DNA of 64,000 nucleotides from Marinobacter sp. S6332 (GTDB lineage Bacteria > Pseudomonadota > Gammaproteobacteria > Pseudomonadales > Oleiphilaceae), in NCBI RefSeq assembly GCF_023016045.1, contig NZ_JALKAP010000001.1:424893-488892 (forward strand), written 5' to 3'. This document shows positions 57,801 to 63,725 of the stretch, piece after piece. The notes beneath the pieces are model-generated. The model did not search any database, was not told where the DNA came from, and was given only the letters and a program-made list of their open reading frames with translations. Numbering within the stretch: the first letter of the stretch is position 1; each line of letters begins with the position of its first letter. The translations under genes were made by a program, and so were the position numbers.

Positions 57801-58164
57801 GCTGGGTGAGCTTGTTGCGCAGCTGAATTTCAAACTCGGTGCCGTAAAGTCCGCTTTCACGCTGAGATTTGGGGATAAAGAATTCCCGGCGCTCCTTTTT
57901 CAGGCGGTCGGTCACTTCGGTGGGTACAAACGTGGGGGCGGTGAACACGAACTGCAGGCTTTCCACATCAGACAGCTCGGCTTTCAGCGCTTCGAAGGCA
58001 TAGATAGAGAAGCAAGAAGCCGCAATTTTCAGGCGGGCACCTGGGATGATGGTTTCTTTTAAATCATCGCCCAGCAGGCGGTTGATGTTGTCGATCATTT
58101 CCAAAACTTGCCACTCCTGTGGGCATGCCCGCCCCATATACTGTTGTCTGCTTAGGCGACCCAT
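54832..58164 (-). CDS. SNF2-type helicase-related protein
   Basis: A protein of 1110 residues (or 1088 from an ATG at 58098, which has GGAA before it). A degenerate PLD-like N-terminal region ([20 protein letters not shown]) is followed by an SF2 helicase core: Walker A DSVGLGKT (296-303), DESH (385-388), and motif V/[43 protein letters not shown]. Such helicases occur with DUF4391 and a methylase in composite defence systems. The first gene after the RHH gene, from which it is separated by 24 bases. Confidence 0.88.
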   Translation of the reverse strand: [1110 protein letters not shown]

Positions 58165-58188
58165 TTCTTTGGACCGACAAGAGTAATT

Positions 58189-58371
58189 CTACTGAGCTTT
58201 GACCATTTCGCTGGTGACTGGCTTCGTAGGTTGGCTCGGATCACCGGCCAGCACAGCACTCTTTAGAATCGCTCGGGCTTCTGCTTCCATGCTGCGGCCG
58301 TTGATGGCTGCTTTCACACGCAGGGCTTGGTGAACTTCGTCGGGTAGATTGCGAACCGTGAGCATCGCCAT
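58189..58371 (-). CDS. FitA-like ribbon-helix-helix antitoxin, without a toxin
   Basis: A 60-residue protein with an RHH DNA-binding fold (MLTVRNLPDEVHQALRVKAAINGRSMEAEARAILKSAV), the FitA type usually paired with a PIN-domain FitB toxin directly downstream. No toxin gene follows: the helicase starts 24 bases later. The ATG at 58371 has GGAGG eight bases upstream. It may be an orphan left after toxin loss, or it may now act as transcription regulator of the defence operon that follows. Confidence 0.88.
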   Translation of the reverse strand: MAMLTVRNLPDEVHQALRVKAAINGRSMEAEARAILKSAVLAGDPSQPTKPVTSEMVKAQ

Positions 58372-58385
58372 TGCATTGGCCTCCT

Positions 58386-58400
58386 ATGCATACAATGCAT
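58386..58400. promoter_or_regulatory. Palindromic operator candidate
   Basis: ATGCAT-ACA-ATGCAT lies 14 bases upstream of the RHH start codon. Two identical half-sites spaced by three bases are the kind of target RHH antitoxins bind to repress their own operon. Here repression would also cover the defence genes. Confidence 0.55.
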
Positions 58401-58990
58401 GCAGTGTAGGTTGCTGTTTTTGCATGGGCAAGTTCGCCACGTGGGATTTTGTTGGATGAATTTTTCACAGCAATCCTGAGTTAACGCGGAAAATTCGTGT
58501 TTTCTCGCGTTGAGATCTGCAGAACGTTTTGCCAGACTTACTCTTAATTCCTCCCTTCCATTTTTCGGATAGGGGGTTGCTAGCTGGGCATTCAAAACAA
58601 TCAGCAATTGTTCCCGGCTTTGCCGGACTCAAAAACGATCCTCGTGATCACCCCTTCCAACGGATCATTCACGATCCATTATCTACAAATGGTGGCCACG
58701 CCACCTTACTTCCTATGTGCGTTTTTTACCTGGCGCCCGACCAAAACCCGATCACTGACCACTCAGCAGTGCTGCTGTTTACATAGTGAGATGGAAATAG
58801 GAAAGAGGCTTGCAAAAATACTAATATCAGTAAGTTGCAGGCCTAACCAATGACCGAAAATTGCGGAAAAGGTTTACGTTAACTCCGCAATTGAGCAACA
58901 GGGAACGTTACCAGCGCATCATCGTTGGCTGCTCACCTCTCCGGTCATCCCTCCGCCGTTTGGCAAATCCTCCGTTGTGATATCTCGCTG
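58401..58990. other. Intergenic region between the defence operon and the integrase module
   Basis: Nearly 600 bases with no supported gene. It includes a short CCGGC-TTT-GCCGG hairpin around 58616 and an inverted repeat at 58859-58892. Frames longer than 60 codons exist but show no protein-like sequence. Confidence 0.5.
58859..58892. repeat. Inverted repeat AATTGCGGA / TCCGCAATT
   Basis: Perfect 9-base arms at 58859-58867 and 58884-58892 with a 16-base centre, about 350 bases upstream of the integrase. GCAATTGAGCAA, overlapping the right arm, recurs at 61504. It could be a recombinase or regulator binding site. Confidence 0.5.
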
Positions 58991-59254
58991 ATGACGAGAT
59001 GCCGCTCCCCGTACACCCTGTCGATTCTCGACCTCGTGTTCACGGCTCGCAATCGAGACGAAACAGTGCTGATACAGCAGCACGATGGATGCTCCCACCG
59101 TCAGGGCCCTCTGGACCTTGGCACAGTCACACTTAATGCGGACTACGGGGCGGAGCATCAGCGTGGGAACCGGCTCTTTGCCCCAGATTCCGCATGGTTT
59201 GCCACGCACCCTGTATTCATGAGTTTTCAACAGAAAGGAGGAAGGTATGAGTAA
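58991..59254 (+). CDS. Possible small gene coupled to the integrase
   Basis: An 87-codon frame (ATG at 58991) whose stop TAA overlaps the integrase ATG region (ATGAGTAA). The coupling is suggestive, but the protein (LDLVFTARNRDETVLIQQHDGCSH) matches nothing I know and no ribosome binding site is visible. It may be a chance frame. Confidence 0.25.
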   Translation: MTRCRSPYTLSILDLVFTARNRDETVLIQQHDGCSHRQGPLDLGTVTLNADYGAEHQRGNRLFAPDSAWFATHPVFMSFQQKGGRYE

Positions 59255-60275
59255 TAAATCTGTTAAACGAGGTTGCCGCTCTGCAAAGCGGAGGAGGCCG
59301 GATTACCGGCGAAACTACGGCTATGGCAAAAAACTGAGCGAGGCTATTCATCAGGCCCTAGATCAGCACTACGGTCGGGACAGCCACTTCAACACGAGAG
59401 CGACTCACAAGCGTCGGGCGGGTGTGTTCGTGAGCTATTGCAAACGCCATGGTATGAACGACGCTCGAAAAATCGATCGGGAATTCACTCTTCAATTCGG
59501 GGCCTACATCAAAGCCAGACTGAGTTCTGATTACGAGTGGTCTGATGGGGAGGTTGATGAGCAAATCAGTGTCGCATACGCGCACAATGCCATCAGCACG
59601 GTTAACACCGTCATGCGCGCATTTCGTGGTGATGACACTCTGAAAGTATCGGCCCGGGAAGTTCTGGGGGTTTGCAGGAAATCGGTTCGGACCAAAGAAA
59701 TTAAGGTAGATGTGGTGGATGCAAGGTACGCAGCCAACGTGGCAATCGCTGCTGGATTTGAGCGTGGCGCTGCTTTGATTCTGTTGGCTCGTGCCTGGGG
59801 TATGCGGGTCAGGGAATGCATCCTTCAGGATCTTGATCGTATGAAGCGCGAAATCGAAGTTACTGAAGAGGCAGCCATTCTTGAGGGTTGCAAAGGCGGC
59901 AGAAAAGCGAAAGACCGCTCCATCAAAGTGAATGAATTTCGTATGGAAGCACTGAATTACGCCATCGAAGTTCGACCGGAAGGATCTAGGAATTTATTGT
60001 CGGAAACCGACACGGTAAAGTCTTTTTTGAGGACAGAAATCAATCCGTGCCGGCAATTTTTGCGATCATCCGGAATTCCTCAATTTATGGAGCTCAGGGC
60101 AGGTTTTGCCCAGGATATCTATGAAGAGGTGATGGGTGGGCCGTCACCGTTGAAAGGACCGATCCGCGATAAAGTTATGGACCGGATAGCCAGAGAAGAA
60201 GTCGCACGGCAGCTGGGCCACAACCGCGTATCAGTCGCAAGTGCATACGTGGGAGGCATGCGCAATGCAGCTTGA
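59247..60275 (+). CDS. Tyrosine recombinase (integrase)
   Basis: A 342-residue site-specific recombinase. The N-terminus is very basic (SVKRGCRSAKRRRPDYRRN), a core-binding domain covers about 25-145, and the catalytic domain holds Arg187 (AWGMRVRE), Arg284 (ELRAGF), His325 (RQLGHNRV) and the nucleophile Tyr334 (SAYVGG). The position of the box II His is Met281. Strong AGGAGG precedes the ATG. It points away from the tRNA-Pro and lies 18 kb from it, so it more likely belongs to a second element than to the AlpA-associated one. Confidence 0.88.
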   Translation: MSNKSVKRGCRSAKRRRPDYRRNYGYGKKLSEAIHQALDQHYGRDSHFNTRATHKRRAGVFVSYCKRHGMNDARKIDREFTLQFGAYIKARLSSDYEWSDGEVDEQISVAYAHNAISTVNTVMRAFRGDDTLKVSAREVLGVCRKSVRTKEIKVDVVDARYAANVAIAAGFERGAALILLARAWGMRVRECILQDLDRMKREIEVTEEAAILEGCKGGRKAKDRSIKVNEFRMEALNYAIEVRPEGSRNLLSETDTVKSFLRTEINPCRQFLRSSGIPQFMELRAGFAQDIYEEVMGGPSPLKGPIRDKVMDRIAREEVARQLGHNRVSVASAYVGGMRNAA

Positions 60276-60645
60276 CTATCTGTTTAAGCGGTTGGATTTC
60301 AGCTCACTCGGCGAAACGGAGCGGAGGCGGTATATCAATCGGATAAATCGAATTTTCGCGGTTATTGAGGAGCAATTCCCTCACGTAACCCGACCAGAAC
60401 AGATTAAGTTGAAACACTGCCAGTATTTCCGGAATGTCTGGTTGCCAGACCGTTCGAAGTCAACATCGACTCAACGGGAATATATGCGGGCACTTGGACT
60501 AATTGTTCGAGCGCTGGGCCGACCCGGAACCTGGTTGGGCGCTCTTGGAATCAAACCCGCGACGGAACGAGGCGGTCGCCCCGGAGAGGTCGGAATCAAA
60601 CGGTCCAAAAAGTATTGGCGAGAGAAAAACTGCCCCGACCACTAG
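60265..60645 (+). CDS. Integrase-coupled small protein
   Basis: A 126-residue basic protein overlapping the end of the integrase by 11 bases, with GGAGG before its ATG. It resembles a SAM-like core-binding domain (YINRINRIFAVIEEQFPHVTRPEQIKLKHCQYF, then STQREYMRALGLIVRALG) but has no catalytic residues. It could assist the recombinase in synapsis or direction control. I do not recognise a named family. Confidence 0.6.
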   Translation: MQLDYLFKRLDFSSLGETERRRYINRINRIFAVIEEQFPHVTRPEQIKLKHCQYFRNVWLPDRSKSTSTQREYMRALGLIVRALGRPGTWLGALGIKPATERGGRPGEVGIKRSKKYWREKNCPDH

Positions 60646-60659
60646 AATGTGATCGGGGC
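60632..60659. terminator. Hairpin at the end of the integrase pair
   Basis: GCCCCGACCAC and GTGATCGGGGC form an 11-base stem with one mismatch and loop TAGAAT, overlapping the stop codon at 60643. No clear U tract. It separates these genes from the convergent small genes. Confidence 0.55.
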
Positions 60660-60672
60660 TGTATATCGGCGC

Positions 60673-60885
60673 TCAGTGCAGTGTGGTTGATTCGTTCATC
60701 AAACCCACTTCAGCACCGCAATTGACAGGCGCCAATAGGCGACCCGGTTCGCTGGCGTTCTGGTACATATCGATGTTTAGCCAATCTTCACCACATTCCA
60801 TTTGGACATTGATATGCAAGTCGCCGCAGCCGAATTCCGCCGCAAGTGCGGCGGCCAAACGCTTTGCTTCGAACATTGATTTCAT
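60673..60885 (-). CDS. Hypothetical protein
   Basis: A 70-residue protein of unknown family (FEAKRLAAALAAEFGCGDLHINVQMECGEDWLNIDMYQNASEPGRLLAPVNCGAEVG) with four Cys. GGAGA lies eight bases before the ATG. It is 12 bases downstream of the 60898-61152 gene and probably in the same operon. Confidence 0.6.
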   Translation of the reverse strand: MKSMFEAKRLAAALAAEFGCGDLHINVQMECGEDWLNIDMYQNASEPGRLLAPVNCGAEVGLMNESTTLH

Positions 60886-60897
60886 AGTTAGCTCTCC

Positions 60898-61152
60898 TCA
60901 GAACCAGTTGTTCTTTTTAATGTCGCCCAACTGATCCACCAATGACTTTTGGGGCGGCGTTTGCGTGGTTGAAGATCCGATGTTGTCTGTGTCATCGCCG
61001 GAGTTGTCGAGTGTCTCTGTAATAGTGGCGGTGCTGCCGTCGAAACAAGACAGCGTCAGTGACGCCGTAGCACCTTTGAAGGGATCAATGGTTTCCGCAA
61101 CCGCAAGTGCTTCTCTCAGCAATGAGCTGATTTCGTTGAGTGCATTTCTCAT
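60898..61152 (-). CDS. Hypothetical protein
   Basis: An 84-residue protein, helical at its N-terminus (LNEISSLLREALAVAETI), beta-rich and Ser/Thr-rich in the middle, ending in LVDQLGDIKKNNWF. No family recognised. AGGAG six bases before the ATG is a strong ribosome binding site. It begins a two-gene unit with the 70-residue protein. Confidence 0.6.
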   Translation of the reverse strand: MRNALNEISSLLREALAVAETIDPFKGATASLTLSCFDGSTATITETLDNSGDDTDNIGSSTTQTPPQKSLVDQLGDIKKNNWF

Positions 61153-61219
61153 AATGAAACTCCTGTGAAATTAGATTTTTGACCTGTCGAATTCCACAAT
61201 ACATGAAGTCGCGGTTTGA

Positions 61220-61399
61220 CCAAGCAACTGGCTAGGGGAGCGGGTTTGTCATGATATTCTGAAGCTCTTCGAGGGCGATCAGATTACAGCGGATCGCTGG
61301 CTTTCATCGCCGATCAAGGTGTTAGATAACCATCCTCCTGCTTTGAAGTGGGAGACCAAAGAGGGACTTCAAACACTGCGGAGTCTCATCAAAAAATGA
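61220..61399 (+). pseudogene. C-terminal remnant of a MbcA/ParS/Xre (DUF2384) antitoxin
   Basis: The plus strand encodes 59 residues without a start codon, opened by a TGA at 61217: LGERVCHDILKLFEGDQITADRWL and SSPIKVLDNHPPALKWETKEG, ending LQTLRSLIKK. The pattern (Phe-Gly-like turn, WLxxPxxxLxxxxPxxxxxTxxG, helix to end) is that of DUF2384 antitoxin C-termini, normally paired with RES toxins. No RES toxin follows, so it is a decayed toxin-antitoxin locus. The call is by pattern only. Confidence 0.55.
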
Positions 61400-61537
61400 A
61401 AAGAAGGAGCGGTATCCTAGTCGATTGCCACTGAATCCAATTCTTGTAGAAAGCAGAGCGGGACGCAAAGGCTGCTCTCTCTTTGATTAATCAATTGAAA
61501 ACTGCAATTGAGCAAACAACGGCTTTGACGCCGGGCT
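61400..61537. other. Short intergenic stretch
   Basis: AT-rich bases between the antitoxin remnant and the out-of-frame tail of the ADP-ribosyltransferase-like gene. It includes GCAATTGAGCAA at 61504, identical to a site at 58887. No gene is seen. Confidence 0.4.
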
Positions 61538-61676
61538 CTATGCGAGGGAGCCCCAACCATTGAGCAGGCGATAGGCCTCTGAAACGCTCAATGGCGGCTC
61601 ACCATCATCCGGATTCCATTCTGGCGTCGCATCGATTTGCTCAGTTGGAATAAAAAACCCAATTAAAGCTGCCGAA
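61538..61676 (-). pseudogene. Out-of-frame C-terminal tail of the ADP-ribosyltransferase-like gene
   Basis: In another frame the minus strand continues past the stop at 61663 with RSAALIGFFIPTEQIDATPE and WNPDDGEPPLSVSEAYRLLN, then GWGSLA and a TAG at 61540-61538. It has no start codon of its own. Deleting eight bases at the CGCTCAA repeat (61677-61691) joins it seamlessly to the upstream coding part (VER to SAALIG), which argues that it was once the end of that protein. Confidence 0.55.
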
Positions 61677-62304
61677 CGCTCAATCGCTCAACCGAAATCG
61701 GCTTCAACAGTTTCCAGTTGATCAGGTCGACGGCGGTTTGGCCGGTACCGCGGATCTTCTCGTAGCGATCAAGCGTTTCCATCTTATCGTCACCGTTTTC
61801 GGTGGCGATTTCGTGAAAACTTAACCCATCGATCTGGAAGAGCAGTGGCTGATATTCGCTCTTGAGTATCGAGACCAATGGCCCGGGCAGCACATCCAAG
61901 CAATCAAGCGAGCCTGTTTTTAACTGAAGAAGGTGAATGAGATTCTTTATATAGTGAAGCAGCTCACAGCCTTCAGAGAACCCGTAACGTGCCGCGACCC
62001 TCTCTTCGGGGCAGATGTAGGTCTCTCCGTGTTGATAATTGTGCCGATTACCGTCGCAAGTGAGTCCTTGTTCGACGACAGGCAGCAGGTTGTGACGGTT
62101 ATCGATCCAGAGCGGCTGATCGTGCAATTGCCGGTCGGCGAACTCGAACAGATCGACAAACGCCTGAACCCAACCGTTTTCCTTCACAACATCCTGACCG
62201 CCCAGACCGAATCGATAGATATCGGGGAGAAACAGGGAGCTGGTGCCGTGAAAGAAAGGCACGGTGAACGTGCCATTGGCGTCTAATAACGTACTGGTTC
62301 TCAC
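61663..62304 (-). CDS. ADP-ribosyltransferase-like hypothetical protein, C-terminus frameshifted
   Basis: A protein of about 213 residues from a GTG at 62304 whose GTGA overlaps the stop of the upstream gene. VPFFHGTSSLFLPDIYRFGLGG and HGETYICPEERVAARYGFSEG resemble the His and Tyr motifs of ADP-ribosyltransferase-fold proteins (H-G-T near the start, Y in a strand with ExxAxRYG); the third residue, a Glu, is not assigned. The frame ends early at RQL because of a CGCTCAA repeat at 61677-61691. It could be a toxin or modification enzyme; this is inference from motifs. Confidence 0.45.
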   Translation of the reverse strand: MRTSTLLDANGTFTVPFFHGTSSLFLPDIYRFGLGGQDVVKENGWVQAFVDLFEFADRQLHDQPLWIDNRHNLLPVVEQGLTCDGNRHNYQHGETYICPEERVAARYGFSEGCELLHYIKNLIHLLQLKTGSLDCLDVLPGPLVSILKSEYQPLLFQIDGLSFHEIATENGDDKMETLDRYEKIRGTGQTAVDLINWKLLKPISVERLSVRQL

Positions 62305-62543
62305 CAGGCGGCCCTGACCAGGAACCACATACCGCTGTAGTGCGAACCCCTATCCGTTTTATCCGGGGTATCGAAGACGACCTCGTGTAGGTCTCCTTCA
62401 GTAGCGCCCTGCGCTACCTGATCAGCGATCACCCGAGCGGCAGTTTTCGCCAGCGCTTCTCTGTGACGGTCTGCGACCGGTCCTTCGCCTGTGTCCGATG
62501 TGGTGCACTTTGACCACCACTCAACGTCAAAAGTTACTTTCAT
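62301..62543 (-). CDS. Hypothetical protein
   Basis: An 80-residue protein of unknown family (MKVTFDVEWWSKCTTSDTGEG, then a helix HREALAKTAARVIADQVAQGATEGDLHEVVF, ending YSGMWFLVRAAW). AGGAG precedes the ATG at the right distance. The stop overlaps the GTG of the ADP-ribosyltransferase-like gene, so the two are coupled and may be a toxin and small partner. Confidence 0.6.
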   Translation of the reverse strand: MKVTFDVEWWSKCTTSDTGEGPVADRHREALAKTAARVIADQVAQGATEGDLHEVVFDTPDKTDRGSHYSGMWFLVRAAW

Positions 62544-62587
62544 GAGTCGGCTCCTTTTCGGAATTGTCGGCGCGGAATCGCTTCAGG

Positions 62588-62695
62588 TCATCCACGCTCA
62601 ACGATTGGTTGAATAGTTTGTTTCGTTACATTTTGGGAAAGTAACACAAAGCGCCGGAGATCATAGCGATTGCCCTGGGAGCAGCTCAGCCTCAT
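62588..62695 (-). CDS. Possible 35-residue coupled peptide
   Basis: An ATG overlapping the stop of the membrane protein gene (AATGA) opens a frame ending at 62588 that encodes a basic peptide (CSQGNRYDLRRFVLLSQNV). Coupling is the only support; it may be chance. Confidence 0.25.
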   Translation of the reverse strand: MRLSCSQGNRYDLRRFVLLSQNVTKQTIQPIVERG

Positions 62696-63111
62696 TTTTC
62701 GTCGCTGAGTCGGAGCATGACGACCACACCCAAGACCACCGCGCCTGTGCGCTGCGCGTCCTCCGAAAACGACCATTCCGAGCCCATGAACGCGGTTAAA
62801 ATGAGCGAAAAGCAAACCACAACGGCTGGCCAGTACCAGAGAAATTGTTTTTCCTTGCCGAGCATTTTGTTCACCGTGTAAGTCGAGAAGACGCACACAA
62901 GCGCCGTGGCCACTACCTGGAAGACCGGCTCGAACCATGGCGCCTGCTGAGCCAGATCGACACCGGCGTAGGATGCAAAGATTGAAGAGAGGGCTCTGTA
63001 AGTGAATGCAGCCCCAAGCGCCACTGCAGAAAGGATCACCAGCCCGCGAAAGTAAGATGCGGAAATTTCGAAAAAACGAGATTCAAGGAAACTGGGAACG
63101 CGATCAATCAT
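62692..63111 (-). CDS. Small multi-pass membrane protein
   Basis: A 139-residue protein with three or four hydrophobic helices (YFRGLVILSAVALGAAFTY, WFEPVFQVVATALVCVFSTY, FLWYWPAVVVCFSLILTAFM and a shorter last one). No family is recognised. The ATG at 63111 has CGGAG six bases upstream. It sits in the same minus-strand group as the ADP-ribosyltransferase-like gene and might be an immunity-like or mating-channel protein, but neither is shown. Confidence 0.6.
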   Translation of the reverse strand: MIDRVPSFLESRFFEISASYFRGLVILSAVALGAAFTYRALSSIFASYAGVDLAQQAPWFEPVFQVVATALVCVFSTYTVNKMLGKEKQFLWYWPAVVVCFSLILTAFMGSEWSFSEDAQRTGAVVLGVVVMLRLSDEK

Positions 63112-63337
63112 GAACAACTCCGGGAAAGACTCGAAAGCAGCCGAATGCTGCAGCGTTAAGTTTCAGTGTTGCATCTCTGAAAACCTGTGCAATGATGGCG
63201 ACCATCAAGCAGCAAAACGCAACGAACGCATTTGCAATGCTCAAACGAAAAAGCAACCCGGCTCCGAGGTTAATCGAGGGGCAGCTCAGCCGGCGATGGC
63301 TTAAACACCGGCAGTCGATCACGGGGTCAAGGTGCAT
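63104..63337 (-). CDS. Possible small hydrophobic protein upstream of the membrane protein
   Basis: A 77-codon frame from an ATG at 63337 ending eight bases inside the next gene (ATGATTGA). It contains a single hydrophobic segment (IANAFVAFCCLMVAIIAQVF). GGAGG is present but 13 bases away. Low support. Confidence 0.3.
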   Translation of the reverse strand: MHLDPVIDCRCLSHRRLSCPSINLGAGLLFRLSIANAFVAFCCLMVAIIAQVFRDATLKLNAAAFGCFRVFPGVVHD

Positions 63338-63398
63338 CCAAACCGCACCGCCTCCTCTCCGGGGGTCGACCGAAAGCCTACGGCATAGGCAAAAGATC

Positions 63399-63435
63399 AA
63401 ACCCCGCGTAGCCTGGCTGCCCGGGGTTTTCTTTT
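63399..63435 (+). terminator. Intrinsic terminator-like hairpin
   Basis: AAACCCCG and CGGGGTTT form an 8-base stem around a 15-base loop, followed by TCTTTT on the plus strand. No plus-strand gene clearly ends just before it. Confidence 0.55.
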
Positions 63436-63562
63436 ATCTGACATCTCCTTACTTTCTGGCAAGGGCAACCGTGGGTATGGAACTGGCGTTTTACGCTTTT
63501 TTCAGCCTTTTTCCTCTCCGTCACCTTAGTGTTTCTCACCAGCCTGTACTTCTCGGATTCTA
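63436..63562 (+). other. Remnant of a membrane-protein frame
   Basis: A plus-strand frame without any ATG, GTG or TTG start before its membrane segment (NWRFTLFSAFFLSVTLVFLT) continues to SDSIEKKVRRVFRKKDKSR and stops at 63612. The hydrophobic helix followed by a basic tail looks like real protein, so this may be a decayed or unusually started small gene. Confidence 0.3.
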
Positions 63563-63700
63563 TTGAGAAAAAGGTGCGCAGAGTGTTTCGGAAAAAAGAT
63601 AAGTCCAGATGAGGTGTTCGGCGCCGGCCACGCTCAGTGGAACCGACGCCAGATGGAGTGGTTCAGGCGTTATGTAAGTACCGAACGCGGCGAAGATTGA
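63563..63700 (+). CDS. Possible 45-residue zinc-binding-like peptide
   Basis: From a TTG at 63563 the frame reads RKRCAECFGKKISPDEVFG, then AGHAQWNRRQMEWFRRYV, ending at 63700. CAEC with a later His could bind metal. It overlaps the end of the previous remnant in a different frame. Low support. Confidence 0.3.
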   Translation: MRKRCAECFGKKISPDEVFGAGHAQWNRRQMEWFRRYVSTERGED

Positions 63701-63725
63701 ACGGCAGGCCGGAATTTAGGGAAGG

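Noticed and set aside
58164-58371. Complete FitAB toxin-antitoxin pair
   Set aside because: Only 24 bases separate the antitoxin from the helicase; there is no PIN-domain gene on either side.
41500-58400. BREX, DISARM or Druantia system
   Set aside because: No PglZ, BrxL, DrmB or DruE-type gene is recognised; the methylase and nuclease fit type III Mod and Res.
63192-63566. A 124-codon plus-strand frame near the right edge
   Set aside because: It crosses a hairpin with a T tract, has no ribosome binding site, and the protein-like sequence in its last third lies in other frames.
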